The notes: generated from the letters alone by a model not told the origin. A stretch of 64,000 bases of DNA from JAJDUF01 sp965238265 (GCA_965238265.1 OZ250185.1:1116001-1180000); one strand, 5' to 3'; counted from the first letter of the stretch, positions 17,067 to 26,486 are shown. Numbers and translations: made by a program.

Positions 17067-18359
17067 GTGGTGGCCCTAGCCGGCCTCTTGCCTGATGACG
17101 CCCGCGAGGTGTTGGTTCGTGCTGGGCCGGCGGCGCTGCTGCCGAGCCTCCGATCCTTTGCCCAGGCCGACCCGGCAGCGGCCCTCTCCCTCATCGAGGA
17201 GTTGACGGCGGCGCCACCTTGGCCGCTCGCTGGCGCGGCGGCTACGGTGCTGGGCGAGGTGCGGCTACCGGCCGCTGCCCACTTGGCCCACGCCCTGGCC
17301 GCGGGAGAGCGGCCGCGGGAGGTGCGCCGGGGTGCGCGGCGGGCGCTACATCGCCTCAAACAAGCCGGTATTCACGCCGAGTCTGCACCGCGCGGCGAGG
17401 CAGCCTCGCTGGTGGCTATCGGGCCGGCGTTCCTCAGCTCCTGTGACCCGGATGGCGCGCGCTTGCTCTGGCTGGCGCTAGAGATCCCTGGCTCCGGGCG
17501 TTCAGCGGCCAACGGTGTCATCTATGACAGTGGTCGCTTGCAGTCCTTCACGATTACGCAGCAGTCGCGGGCCGAGTTCGACCAGGAAGTCGCACGAGCG
17601 CGCTCGGAAATGGAGGCGACCGGGGCCTTCCTCGTCACGGAGGTGCCGGTGCCCTATGCGCTGGACCTGCTCACGGGCGCCGCGCAAGCAGCCATCGCCC
17701 AGCAGCGCGGTGTTCCGACCGACTATGCCGTCTATGCCCGCTACCTCGCTGGCCCGGAGGAGCCACCGTTACCGCCGGTCTACGACTATCTGCGCGCCAC
17801 GGATGTCCGCTTTCGGCCGGACCTGCTCGATCGGTCGCCGGAAGTTCTCGACGAGTCGGAAGTGCGAGGCTGGCACCTGCCCGAAGACGCGGTTAGCGTG
17901 GTCACGGCCGTCTTTCGTGAGCGGGAGACGAGCACCCTCTCACTGCCCCCGGAAGCAGAGCGTGATCGCCTGGCGGCGGCGCTCCGCCAGGTTGTGACGA
18001 GTGAGTTCCGTAGTGAGCAAGCGTCGCGTTGGCGGCGGCGCCTGGAGGAGATGGCCTACCATTTCGTGCGCCGTGACCGACGCTGGCCGGCGCAGTTGGC
18101 GCTCGCCGCCGCGCTGGCGTTGGAGGCGGAGGGGGCGCCGCCCGATGACCATCCTTGGGTACTGCGTCTCGTGCAACGGAGCGTGGCGCGGGTCCTCGGC
18201 TTGGACCCAGCAGAGTTCCAGCGTCAGCAGGGTCAGGGGGCGTTGGCGGGGTTGTGGACGCCCGGATCCGAGGCCACCGCTTCCCCGGCAATGTCAGGAG
18301 TGCCAGGAATGCCAGGGCACGAGGCGCGGCCGAGCGGGCTGATTATCCCGCGCGGATAG
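17067..18359 (+). CDS. Unknown protein with HEAT-like N-terminus
   Basis: A 430-residue predicted cytoplasmic protein without signal peptide or membrane span. The first 110 residues form Ala/Leu-rich helical pairs (LPSLRSFAQADPAAALSLIEEL, AGAAATVLGEVRLPAAAHL, VRRGARRALHRLKQAG) like HEAT repeats. A middle region reads like a globular alpha/beta part (LLWLALEIPGSGRSAANGVIY). The last 30 residues are low complexity. The only available starts are GTG 17067 or internal ones. It is followed at once by the FecR-like gene, suggesting co-transcription. No function is assignable. Confidence 0.7.
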   Translation: MVALAGLLPDDAREVLVRAGPAALLPSLRSFAQADPAAALSLIEELTAAPPWPLAGAAATVLGEVRLPAAAHLAHALAAGERPREVRRGARRALHRLKQAGIHAESAPRGEAASLVAIGPAFLSSCDPDGARLLWLALEIPGSGRSAANGVIYDSGRLQSFTITQQSRAEFDQEVARARSEMEATGAFLVTEVPVPYALDLLTGAAQAAIAQQRGVPTDYAVYARYLAGPEEPPLPPVYDYLRATDVRFRPDLLDRSPEVLDESEVRGWHLPEDAVSVVTAVFRERETSTLSLPPEAERDRLAAALRQVVTSEFRSEQASRWRRRLEEMAYHFVRRDRRWPAQLALAAALALEAEGAPPDDHPWVLRLVQRSVARVLGLDPAEFQRQQGQGALAGLWTPGSEATASPAMSGVPGMPGHEARPSGLIIPRG

Positions 18360-18381
18360 CAGCCCTCGCTCGTTAAAGTGC

Positions 18382-19764
18382 ATGCCGATGGCTCCAGCCA
18401 AGGGGCCGAGGGTGCGGCCCAGTTCACGTCCCAGCCGATACACCTACCCTGACGAGCATATCCGGAGGCCGGTAGTGGTTGGACGCGGGACTGCGGAGCT
18501 TACGTCGGCAGTCGAGACACCGCTGGCACGCGCCCTGCCGATTGTCAGCGATTTCACCGGCGCGCCGCGGCAAGCGGAGCGGCTCGCCTGGCGGTTGCTG
18601 CTGCTGGCGGCAGTGTTCTTCCTGGCGCTGGTCCTCGGTGGCTGGTACGCCGTCCGGTGGTATATCGGCAATGCCAGTATCATTAATCAGGGATTCGGCC
18701 AACGGGTCGAGGGGGTCGGCTTCATTCGGCGGGTTGATCACGCTGAATGGGTCGAGCTGCCAGCAACCTACACCTTAGAGGAAGGCGACACCGTCCGCAC
18801 GAGCGCCAACTCGCGGGTCTTCATGCGCCTCTTCGACTTCAGCACGGTCCTTCTCTACCCCGACACCACGCTACAGGTGGTGCAGATGCGCCGCGGTCGA
18901 TTCCGTCCTGGTGATCGCACCATAGTCTTGCGCCTGGAAGGCGGGCGTGTCCACGTCGGCGTGGCGCCCGACGAACAGCCGCGTGAGACGCTGCAAGGTC
19001 GTTTTGCAGTGCAGACCGGCTCGGCGCTGGTGGACCTGCAAGATGGGAGCTACTCCCTGGAAGTGACCCTCGAGGAAGGCACCGTGCTGGTACGAGTGGG
19101 AAAGGCCATCGCCCACGCTGCCGGCGCCAGCCTGACGGTGGGCACGAGTCAACGTGTCCAGATACCGACCGGCGCTGCGCCGGTTGGGCCGTTACCGATC
19201 CCGCGCGACGTGTTGAAGAACGGCAGCTTGCAAGACGGAGTACCGGCCCAAGCCGGCGCGCCGGGGCGGCCGAGCCACTGGACGGTGCTCGACCTCTCTG
19301 AGGAAGAGCCGCAGGGCCAGGTCTCGTGGGAGATCGAGGATGGCCAGGGGAAAGTCGCCTTTGAGCGCATCGGTGAAGGGCACGGGGAGACGATTATTCG
19401 GCAGACCGTGGATCGTGACCTCTCGGACACCGCTTCCGTCCTGCTGTCTGCCGAGGTGCGCGTAGATACCCACTCGCTGTCGGGGGGCGGCATTGCCGGT
19501 TCGGAATATCCGCTAATGCTGCGGGTCCTGTATGAGGACATCAGTCGCCGTAAGATTGTGTGGAGTCACGGCTTCTTCGTCCACAATCGAGATGATCTGC
19601 CGGTGAGTAGGGGGACGGCGGTCAGGGCCGGTGAATGGACGCGGTACGAGTTCAACCTGTTGAGCCTGGTGGAGCGGCCCGCGCACATCGAGCGACTCGA
19701 AGTGCTGGCTGCCGGCTGGAGCTATCGCAGCGCGGTGCGTAACGTGCGGCTGGTCATTGACTGA
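18382..19764 (+). CDS. Membrane-anchored FecR-like domain protein
   Basis: A 460-residue protein with a cytoplasmic basic N-terminus, one transmembrane helix (about 69-92, WRLLLLAAVFFLALVLGGWY) and a large outside part. The region after the helix (VELPATYTLEEGDTVRTSANSRVFMRLFDFSTVLLYPDTTLQV) is the FecR-type beta fold: a value made subject to a threshold, with glycine turns, then EGGRVHVGV and GSALVDLQDG. The C-terminal 180 residues resemble a carbohydrate-binding beta-sandwich (LKNGSLQDG, WEIEDGQGKVAFERIG, EWTRYEFNLLS), which suggests surface binding. It follows the HEAT-like gene by 22 bases. Role unknown; FecR-domain proteins often sense or scaffold at the envelope. Confidence 0.7.
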   Translation: MPMAPAKGPRVRPSSRPSRYTYPDEHIRRPVVVGRGTAELTSAVETPLARALPIVSDFTGAPRQAERLAWRLLLLAAVFFLALVLGGWYAVRWYIGNASIINQGFGQRVEGVGFIRRVDHAEWVELPATYTLEEGDTVRTSANSRVFMRLFDFSTVLLYPDTTLQVVQMRRGRFRPGDRTIVLRLEGGRVHVGVAPDEQPRETLQGRFAVQTGSALVDLQDGSYSLEVTLEEGTVLVRVGKAIAHAAGASLTVGTSQRVQIPTGAAPVGPLPIPRDVLKNGSLQDGVPAQAGAPGRPSHWTVLDLSEEEPQGQVSWEIEDGQGKVAFERIGEGHGETIIRQTVDRDLSDTASVLLSAEVRVDTHSLSGGGIAGSEYPLMLRVLYEDISRRKIVWSHGFFVHNRDDLPVSRGTAVRAGEWTRYEFNLLSLVERPAHIERLEVLAAGWSYRSAVRNVRLVID

Positions 19765-19823
19765 GGTGGCCTCCCCAGCGGCCGGGGCCGGCGCCGTTCG
19801 CAAACTAAGCTGAGGGCGGGACT

Positions 19824-20183
19824 ATGCTGACCGTAGGCGTGGACATGATCGAGATTGACCGTATCGAGGGTGTGATCGCGCGCCGCGGACAGCGGTTTCT
19901 GGAGCGCGTCTACACTCCGGGCGAGTTGGCGTACTGTCGGGGCCGTGTGCCGGAGCTTGCCGCCCGTTTTGCGGCCAAGGAAGCGGTCGCCAAGGCGTTG
20001 GGGACGGGCATTCGCGGCCTGGCTTGGCGCGACATGGAAGTGGTGCCCGATCACCGCGGCAAGCCGACCGTCGCCTTGCACGGTCGCGCCGCGGCGCGGG
20101 CGCGCGCGCTCGGCCTCTTGGAGTGGGCCATCTCGCTCACCCATGCGCGCGCCTACGCCGTAGCGATGGTAGCAGCGCGGTAG
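19824..20183 (+). CDS. acpS: Holo-[acyl-carrier-protein] synthase
   Basis: A 119-residue AcpS. It transfers 4'-phosphopantetheine from CoA to acyl carrier protein. The Mg2+ ligands are Asp7 in GVDMIEIDRI and Glu53 in RFAAKEAVAKALGTG; the C-terminal ISLTHARAYAVAMV strand is also typical. Length and motifs are complete. First of three housekeeping genes (acpS, nnr, alr), an order widely seen in bacteria. Confidence 0.96.
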   Translation: MLTVGVDMIEIDRIEGVIARRGQRFLERVYTPGELAYCRGRVPELAARFAAKEAVAKALGTGIRGLAWRDMEVVPDHRGKPTVALHGRAAARARALGLLEWAISLTHARAYAVAMVAAR

Positions 20184-20202
20184 CGCGGCAGGGGCCAGGA
20201 AC

Positions 20203-20234
20203 GTCATTGCGGCGCAAGCCGCAATCCAGACCGC
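20203..20234. repeat. Dispersed palindrome, family A
   Basis: GTCATTGCGGCGCAAGCCGC plus AATCCAGACCGC between acpS and nnr. It is immediately followed (20281-20310) by an ACTCTGTGTGCTCTGTGGCT element, family D, also seen at about 22095, 30215-30285 and 55722-55746. Confidence 0.75.
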
Positions 20235-20320
20235 ATGACAGCTATTTTCGTGCCAATGACGTAGGGGGGCGGCACTATGCCCCGTGAACTCTGTGTGCTC
20301 TGTGGCTGAAAGCAGCAACT

Positions 20321-21979
20321 ATGTCAACGGATGCGTTGCCACCGACCGGCCAACGCTTGGTCAGCGTCGCCGAGATGCGTGCCCTGGAGCAGGCTGCCTT
20401 TGCGTGGGGCGTCACGCCGGCAGCGCTGATGGAGACGGCCGGCTTGGCCGTGGCGCGGGTACTGCGGCGCTGGCTCGGCTCCTGTCCCGCCAGGACGGCA
20501 CACTCCGCTGCGCCGGGTTTGGCGGTGCCGTCCGGGTGTGGCCCACTCGCCGACCAGACGCTGCTCTACCTCATCGGGTCGGGTAACAACGGCGGCGATG
20601 GTCTGATTGTTGCGCGCGCCTTGGCGCCGTATGCGCGGGCGACGCGGATCTATCTGGTTCGTGATCGTGGCGCTGACCCCCTCATCGCGGCAGCACAGGC
20701 CGCTGGCGCCGTCGTGTACCCGGGCACGACCGATGCCGGCCGCAACCGGCTCACCACTTGGCTGCGGGAGGCCAGCGTCGTCGTTGATGCGATCTTGGGC
20801 ATCGGCGCTTCCCCGCCCTTGCGCGGGCCAGCCCAAGCGGTGCTCGCCGCCGTCCGGCAGGCCCGCCGGGGTGCGTGGCCGCGAGCCGTCGCCGTGGATG
20901 TACCCAGCGGCATTGACAGCGACAACGGGCAGACCGATCCCGCGGCGTTTGCCGCCGACACGACGATTTCCACCGGGCCGGCGAAGCTGGGCCTCTACCT
21001 GCCCCCCGCTGCCGGCCTGGTCGGCCGGATACAGAGCGTGGATTTGGAGCTGTCGGCCGAGGTGCTGGCAACGGTGCCCATCAGGACCGTGCTGGCGACG
21101 GCCCCGGCGTTGGCGGCGCAGTTGCCGCCGCGCCCGGCTGCCAGCCACAAGGGGACGTTCGGGAAGGCGCTTGTCGTTGGTGGGTGCATGCAGTACACGG
21201 GAGCGCCGGGGCTGGCCGCGCGCGCTGCCGGTCGTGTTGGCGCTGGCCTCGTGACCCTGGGCCTGGCGGCCAGTATCCAGCCGATTGTCGGAGCTACCCT
21301 CCTCGATGCCACCTACTGGCCGCTCCCCGACGGCACTACCGGCTCCCTCGGCCCACCGGCGGCCGCTCCCCTGCTTGCCGCTGCCGAGAGCTACGATGCG
21401 GTGCTGATCGGGCCGGGGCTGGGCCGGGCGCCTGGCGTAGACGAGTTCGTAGCGATCATCGTGCGGGGGCTGGCTACAGGGAGCGAGCAACCACGGGCCG
21501 TCGTTGTGGATGCCGACGCCCTCAATGCGCTCGCCGGTACGGCCATCTGGTCGGAGTTGGCGCCCGGCCGCTGCATCCTGACCCCCCATCCTGGCGAGAT
21601 GGCCCGGCTTGTGGGGTGCTCAGTAGCTGAAGTGCAGGCGCGGCGCGTCCCCATCGCACGGGAGGCCGCGCAACGCTGGCAGCAGATCGTGGTCTTGAAG
21701 GGCGCACCGACCGTTGTGGCCGCCCCGGACGGCCTGGTGACGGTCCTCCCCTTTGCCAATCCGGCGTTGGCCACCGCCGGCACCGGCGACGTGCTGGCCG
21801 GGACCATCGTCGGGCTACTGGCCCAGGGCGTGACGCCGCACGCAGCCGCGCGGCTCGGCGTGTGGCTGCATGGCACCGCCGGCGAGCGCGTGCGCGCGCA
21901 GCGCGGTGTGGCGGGCGCGGCGGCGAGCGACTTGCTCCCGCAGTTACCGGCCGCCATCCACCACCTGCGAGGCTGCTAG
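20321..21979 (+). CDS. nnr: Bifunctional NAD(P)H-hydrate epimerase / dehydratase
   Basis: A 552-residue two-domain repair enzyme. The N-terminal YjeF_N epimerase domain has GSGNNGGDGLIVARAL and VDAILGIG with PSGIDSDNGQ; the C-terminal ribokinase-like dehydratase domain has SHKGTFGKALVVGG, DADALNALA, LTPHPGEMARL and the nucleotide-binding GTGDVLAGTIVGLLAQG. It returns damaged hydrated NAD(P)H to the normal form using ADP or ATP. The epimerase domain contains a roughly 25-residue Pro/Ala/Arg insertion around residues 45-70. No strong ribosome-binding site was found before ATG 20321. Confidence 0.95.
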   Translation: MSTDALPPTGQRLVSVAEMRALEQAAFAWGVTPAALMETAGLAVARVLRRWLGSCPARTAHSAAPGLAVPSGCGPLADQTLLYLIGSGNNGGDGLIVARALAPYARATRIYLVRDRGADPLIAAAQAAGAVVYPGTTDAGRNRLTTWLREASVVVDAILGIGASPPLRGPAQAVLAAVRQARRGAWPRAVAVDVPSGIDSDNGQTDPAAFAADTTISTGPAKLGLYLPPAAGLVGRIQSVDLELSAEVLATVPIRTVLATAPALAAQLPPRPAASHKGTFGKALVVGGCMQYTGAPGLAARAAGRVGAGLVTLGLAASIQPIVGATLLDATYWPLPDGTTGSLGPPAAAPLLAAAESYDAVLIGPGLGRAPGVDEFVAIIVRGLATGSEQPRAVVVDADALNALAGTAIWSELAPGRCILTPHPGEMARLVGCSVAEVQARRVPIAREAAQRWQQIVVLKGAPTVVAAPDGLVTVLPFANPALATAGTGDVLAGTIVGLLAQGVTPHAAARLGVWLHGTAGERVRAQRGVAGAAASDLLPQLPAAIHHLRGC

Positions 21980-22136
21980 AGCTACCAACCCGTTGCGACA
22001 GTAAACCCCGGTGCGGTGCGGTGCGGTGCAGTGCCAACTGACTGGTCATAGAGCACACGGGCCGCACTGAGCATGAGTGCCAGGGTCAATTCTCCTCTGT
22101 GTTCTCTGTGGCAAAAGCGTAGGGATCAGTAGTCCT

Positions 22137-23639
22137 GTGGTGCGAAATACGGCAGAGCCGCGGCCCCGGACAGGAGCGGTGCGTGCGCCGGTATCGCCTA
22201 TCGCCAGCGCGGTGTGGCCCCGCCAGGTGGCGACGGCCGGAGCGCCTACGGCTGCTTCCGAGCACGCTTGGAATCAGCGGCTCTGGCTCGCCACCCGTCC
22301 CAGCCCGGATCCGGAGGCACTCATCTGGGCGGAAGTCAACCTGGAGGCTATCGCCGCCAACGTCCGGGCGTTACGCTCCCACGTTGGGCCGCGCGTCCGG
22401 CTCCTCGCCGTCGTCAAGGCCAACGCTTACGGACACGGCGCCGTGCCGGTTGCGACGGCGGCGCTGGCAGCCGGCGCGCACGGCCTCGCCGTGGGGCGAC
22501 TGGGTGAAGCCGTCGAACTGCGCGACGCGGGTATTACCGCGCCGATCTTGGTGTTAGGCCCGGTGCCGGCGTCCGCCGCGCGGCGCTGTGTTGCGCTGCG
22601 GCTCACACCAACCGTCCATGACCTGACGGTGGCCAAAGCGCTCGCGCACGCGGCGCGCGCCGCCGGGCGGGTGCTGCCGGTGCATATCAACGTTGATACG
22701 GGCATGACCCGCTTTGGTCTCCTGACAGACGAGGCCATCGCCTTTACGAGCATCGTGGCGGCTATCGAAGGGCTGGAAGTCGAGGGCCTCTATACCCACT
22801 TCGCTACAGCCGACGCGGACGACCTGACCGCTACCCGGCAGCAGTTGGCCAGTTTTCTGGCTGTCGTCGGCCGGCTGCGTGCGGCCGGCATCAACCCGGC
22901 CGTGCTCCATGCGGCCAACAGCGCCGCGACCTTGGCACTCCCGGCGGCGCATCTGGATCAGGTGCGGGTCGGTGCGGCGCTCTACGGCCTGCATACGACC
23001 GGCGCTAGTGACGACGCCGGCAGCGCACCCTTAAATGGAGATCGATGGTACGCTGCTGGCACGTCATCCCTCGCGCAGGCGCTCCGCCCCGTGCTCACCC
23101 TCAAGACGCGCGTCATCCGGCTCCGCCACGTGCCGGCCGGAACGCCGGTGAGCTATGGCAGCACGTACCACACGCTGGAGGCCACGTGTCTTGCCACCCT
23201 CGCCGCCGGCTATGGCGACGGCCTGAGCGTCGCGCTGTCCGGTCGCGGCGCCGTGCTGCTTGGTGGCAAGACGTGTCCGATTGTGGGGCGCGTGTGCATG
23301 GATCAGCTCGTGGTGGACTGTCGCGATGGTCGCGGGATACGGGAGGGGGATGCAGCGGTCCTCATCGGACAGCAGGGCGCGGCGGCCATCACGGCCGAAG
23401 ACGTGGCGGCGGCCAGCGGGAGCATCAACTACGAGGTTGTCACCTGCCTGTTGGCCCGCGTGCCCCGGTTCTATCACCGCAGCCAAGCGCTCAATGGTAC
23501 GCTGCACCCGCCCGACGGTGCCACGATACCTCCCCCCAACCTGCCTCATCCCCCGGCGCCCGTCATTGCGGCGCAAGCCGCAATCCAGACCGACCGGGGA
23601 GCCACGAATGGCCCTGGATTCCGGCTTCCGCCGGAATGA
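22137..23639 (+). CDS. alr: Alanine racemase with repeat-derived C-terminal tail
   Basis: Converts L- to D-alanine for peptidoglycan. The PLP lysine is in AVVKANAYGHG; downstream are HINVDTGMTRFG, the Tyr-bearing PVSYGSTY and AGYGDGLSV, and VCMDQLVVD. Frame is open back to 22077, but that part is a family D repeat, so GTG 22137 or a later GTG is likelier; about 60 non-conserved residues precede the domain. After RFYHR the last 45 or so residues (including VIAAQAAIQT) are coded by a family A composite repeat, and the stop TGA lies inside it. The enzyme body looks intact. Confidence 0.93.
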   Translation: MVRNTAEPRPRTGAVRAPVSPIASAVWPRQVATAGAPTAASEHAWNQRLWLATRPSPDPEALIWAEVNLEAIAANVRALRSHVGPRVRLLAVVKANAYGHGAVPVATAALAAGAHGLAVGRLGEAVELRDAGITAPILVLGPVPASAARRCVALRLTPTVHDLTVAKALAHAARAAGRVLPVHINVDTGMTRFGLLTDEAIAFTSIVAAIEGLEVEGLYTHFATADADDLTATRQQLASFLAVVGRLRAAGINPAVLHAANSAATLALPAAHLDQVRVGAALYGLHTTGASDDAGSAPLNGDRWYAAGTSSLAQALRPVLTLKTRVIRLRHVPAGTPVSYGSTYHTLEATCLATLAAGYGDGLSVALSGRGAVLLGGKTCPIVGRVCMDQLVVDCRDGRGIREGDAAVLIGQQGAAAITAEDVAAASGSINYEVVTCLLARVPRFYHRSQALNGTLHPPDGATIPPPNLPHPPAPVIAAQAAIQTDRGATNGPGFRLPPE

Positions 23640-23641
23640 AT
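23562..23641. repeat. Composite palindromic element (family A pair) overlapping alr 3' end
   Basis: Two hairpin units, GTCATTGCGGCGCAAGCCGC-AATCCAG and CTGGATTCCGGCTTCCGCCG-GAATGA, are separated by a spacer containing CCACGAATGGCCCTGG. The same arrangement appears in the opposite orientation at 29156-29233, spacer included. This shows an element of about 80 bases that has moved or been copied. Here it supplies the alr stop codon. Confidence 0.85.
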
Positions 23642-23648
23642 CGCGCCC

Positions 23649-24626
23649 CTACCTCTTTAACCTCCTCCGGTCTTGCGCTATCGCCGCCGGCACCGGCTCG
23701 GCGCCGCGCTGGGCAATGACGATGCCGGCGACAATGGCCGCCCCGCCGACCACGAGGGTCAACGTCAGCGGCTCGCGCAGGATGATGACGCTCAATGCCA
23801 CGCCCAACGGCGCGATGAGGTATTGGAGATGGGCTACCTGCGTCACTGGGAGGATGCTGAGTGCGTAGAACCAGAGGCTGAAGTTGAACGCCGTACTGAA
23901 TAGCCCCATGTGTAAGATGAGCAGCAGCGTGCCGGGGCTGACGCTGACCAAGAACTCGAAGCCGCCGGCAAACGCAAACACGAGCGGTATGAGCACCAAC
24001 GCTGCCCAAATGCATGCCAGTGACGTGGCGGCCACGGCGTCTCGACCGGGCATTACCCGCCGCGCGACGATAGTCGCTATCGCGATGAGCACGCTGCCGG
24101 CCAGCGAGAGACCGACCCCGCGCCAGTCCGCCGTTGCAAACGCTTGCCACCACGGGCCGCTGCTCGCCGCAGTGTCCGCGCCGATCACGACAAGACCCAC
24201 GCCGACGAGCGCGATGAGCGATCCCGTGAGCAGCCGGCCCGGGTGTACGGCACGACCGAGGAGTGCCGCCGCGAGGGCCAGCCACAGCGGCGACGTGTTG
24301 TTGAGCAGGCCGTTCACCGATGCCGCGAGGAACCGCTGGGCCGATAGCACCAGCAGCGAAGTGCCGACAAAGTTCATCAGCCCGAGCAGTAGCCAGCCCC
24401 AAGGCCGCGTCCTGCCCTCGGCACGCAGCTGCGCCAAGCCGCTCCGCAGACCACGTTTCGAGACAATGGTGAGCAGCGCGAGCGCCAGCCCGGCGACGGC
24501 GGCTCGCGCCCAGACTATGTGCAGCGGCTCGACCTCGACCAGCGCGAGCTTTGCGGCCGGATACATCGAGGCCCAGCCGAGGCTAGAGAAGGCGGCAGCC
24601 AGAAATGCCCAGCGTTCGCGGCCCAT
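23649..24626 (-). CDS. EamA/DMT-family transporter
   Basis: A 325-residue inner-membrane protein with ten hydrophobic segments arranged as two EamA repeats (first starts FLAAAFSSLGWASMYPAAKLAL; second starts SLAGSVLIAIATIVARRVMPG). Family members export amino acids, metabolites or drugs by exchange for protons. It converges with alr, leaving only about ten bases between stop codons, a gap filled by the composite repeat. Substrate unknown. Confidence 0.88.
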   Translation of the reverse strand: MGRERWAFLAAAFSSLGWASMYPAAKLALVEVEPLHIVWARAAVAGLALALLTIVSKRGLRSGLAQLRAEGRTRPWGWLLLGLMNFVGTSLLVLSAQRFLAASVNGLLNNTSPLWLALAAALLGRAVHPGRLLTGSLIALVGVGLVVIGADTAASSGPWWQAFATADWRGVGLSLAGSVLIAIATIVARRVMPGRDAVAATSLACIWAALVLIPLVFAFAGGFEFLVSVSPGTLLLILHMGLFSTAFNFSLWFYALSILPVTQVAHLQYLIAPLGVALSVIILREPLTLTLVVGGAAIVAGIVIAQRGAEPVPAAIAQDRRRLKR

Positions 24627-24768
24627 GGATGCTCTTCAGGTAGGCAGGAGTAGGCCCGGCATCGGTGCAGTGCGGATCACCACCGTCGGGATCACCCATT
24701 GTACCTACCTCGTACCTACCCACTCCGGCACTCCATCCTGACTAGGGTCGGTACGGATTAAGCCGTAG

Positions 24769-24872
24769 GGGCGCAACATGTTGCGCCCGTCCCCCCGCGC
24801 AGCGGGGGGACTATAGTGAGGCAATAGCCTCCTTGGCCCCCTCTCCCCGTGGGAGAGGGCCGGGGTGAGGGA
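24769..24872. repeat. Three palindromes in the EamA upstream gap
   Basis: First, GGGCGCAACATGTTGCGCCC (24769-24788), a perfect 20-bp palindrome. Second, CGTCCCCCCGCGCAGCGGGGG with imperfect pairing, family B tail. Third, CCCCCTCTCCCCGTGGGAGAGGGCC, like the unit at 5020. The rest of the gap 24627-25036 shows no gene. Confidence 0.75.
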
Positions 24873-25036
24873 GCTACCCCTTCCTCCCCCATCCTGTCTA
24901 TCCTGTCCATCCATGTAAATACCTACCCCAGTCAGCAAGGGGCCTCCGGGAATCATCGCGGTGCGGTTGCTGGTACACTCGTGGGCAGAGTGGTGTGCCG
25001 GTGTACCGGCGTCGTGGTCGGGATAAGGTGGATATC

Positions 25037-25231
25037 GTGACAGTAACCCTCTCTCAGCGTGAGCGCCTGAAGTGCGTTGATGCGGACCGCCGAAAACGTT
25101 TCGAGATTCTGGATAGAATCGGCGCAGCGTTCAAGGATGTGCCTCCCGAAGAGATCGAGCGTGAAGTCAATCGTGCCTGTGCTGAAGTCAAGCGCGAGAA
25201 CATCGCGCGGCGTGCTGCCGACTCTTCATGA
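25037..25231 (+). CDS. Antitoxin of the second PIN module
   Basis: A 64-residue charged helical protein (LSQRERLKCVDADRRKRFEILDRI, then VPPEEIEREVNRACAEVKREN). Its TGA overlaps the ATG of the PIN gene (25228-25231). GTG 25037 follows AAGGTGG at 5 bases; an alternative GTG lies at 25028. The composition resembles small ribbon- or AbrB-independent antitoxins paired with COG1569 PIN proteins. Function is inferred from position. Confidence 0.65.
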   Translation: MTVTLSQRERLKCVDADRRKRFEILDRIGAAFKDVPPEEIEREVNRACAEVKRENIARRAADSS

Positions 25232-25656
25232 CCAGGGTTGTCCTTGATGTCAACGTGCTGGCCTCTGGTGTTCTGGGCTTCCTCCAACCTTCTACGCCAC
25301 CCGGTTTGCTGCTTCGCGCCTGGCTGGCAGGCAGTTTTCGGTTGATTATCTCCGAGCATATCCTGACCAATCTCCGGAGGGCCTTGGCCAAGACCTACTT
25401 TCAGCGGCGGCTCACTGCTGCGGAGAGCAATGCTTTCATCACCCTGCTGCGCCAAGAAGCCACGCTAACCCCGATCATCGCGCCGGTGCATGGCGTCGCG
25501 CCGGATGCCGAAGACGATTTGGTGCTGGCGACCGCCATCAGTGGGCAAGCCGACTATCTCGTGACGGGGGATGCGGCGTTTCAGGACTTGCAGACCTACC
25601 AGGGAATACGGATCGTCAGCCCGCGTGTGTTCCTGGGAATTCTCACGTCAACTTAG
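25228..25656 (+). CDS. PIN-family toxin component (COG1569 type)
   Basis: A 142-residue PIN protein. Acidic site residues: Asp in VVLDVNVLASG, Glu in ISEHILTNL, Asp pair in AEDDLVLATA and Asp in VTGDAAFQDL. This belongs to the 'putative toxin-antitoxin system toxin component, PIN family' group, distinct from the VapC at 1.2 kb and similar in layout to the one at 48.6 kb. Ribonuclease activity is a family inference. Confidence 0.85.
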   Translation: MTRVVLDVNVLASGVLGFLQPSTPPGLLLRAWLAGSFRLIISEHILTNLRRALAKTYFQRRLTAAESNAFITLLRQEATLTPIIAPVHGVAPDAEDDLVLATAISGQADYLVTGDAAFQDLQTYQGIRIVSPRVFLGILTST

Positions 25657-25843
25657 CCCCGACAGAGCCGGCAGTTGTGGGCCTACTGTGCAGGCCGCCG
25701 CCGAGGCTACTGGTAGATGATCCAAACCCACCAAAGCGCCGACAGCAGTTTGTCCGCATAGTTCATTTGTTCTAAAAAACCCTATGAGTTGATAACTCCG
25801 GTCAGCAATTGCGATGGCGGAGTGAACGGAGTAACGGACAACC

Positions 25844-26486
25844 ATGACTCTGAATACGCTTGAGGCGGCCTTCGCTACATTTGCCTTCTTGGGCCCTGGC
25901 GCCCTCTTCTATATTTACTGTATCCATGTTCTTCCCCCAGAGGCTAGAATGGCAGCAGACCATCATCCTGCGCTCCCTCGCCTTCAGTGTCATTAACTAC
26001 GCCATATGGTTCTGGTTCATATACCTCACTATCACACAGTCATTATTTTCGGAGCATATAATCCTCACAGCGGCGGCGTGGTTTCTTATTATCTTCGTTA
26101 GTCCTATCCTTCTTGGCCTCCTTCTTGTCTATCTAAATGAGCGGAATGTTATCGGGAGGATTTTCCGTCGTGTTGGACTCAATCCGATCCATCCGGTACC
26201 AACGAGTTGGGACTATAAGTTTCGCGACACTAGAGGAGATCGCTGGGTATCGGTTAGAATGATTGATGGCAGTGAGGTCGCTGGCTATTTCGGGAGCAAC
26301 TCGTTTGCCTCAAGTGGCACGGCAGAGCGTGATCTTTACCTGGAGGATGTTTATCGGGTTGCCGATGATGGGCAGTGGCAGCGGGTTCCAGGCTCCGATG
26401 GTGTGTTGATCCCGGGTGAGCATATCATGCACATCGAATTCTGGAATCAGGACGAAGAAGGGTACGGAGAAGATGAGCAAGCGTGA
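25844..26486 (+). CDS. DUF6338-like membrane protein, frameshifted
   Basis: Two overlapping frames make one protein. From ATG 25844 one reads MTLNTLEAAFATFAFLGPGA and FYIYCIHVLP; the remainder (RLEWQQTIILRSLAFSVINY, then hydrophobic segments and a DYKFRDTRGDRWVSVRMIDGSEVAGYFG beta domain) is in the +1 frame to 26486. Removing one C from the CCCCC run at 25934-25938 restores a continuous frame of about 213 residues. The layout, N-terminal hydrophobic start, two further membrane spans and a cytoplasmic beta domain, is that of DUF6338 proteins. Either a real frameshift mutation or a homopolymer error. A small partner gene overlaps its end. Confidence 0.65.

Noticed and set aside
20281..22115. 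CTCTGTGTGCTCTGTGGCT elements as eukaryotic contamination
   Set aside because: They sit between and even in front of normal bacterial genes (nnr, alr) at four or more places, so they are native repeats.
22077..22136. Extending alr to GTG 22077
   Set aside because: The added residues are coded by a family D repeat and share nothing with alanine racemases.
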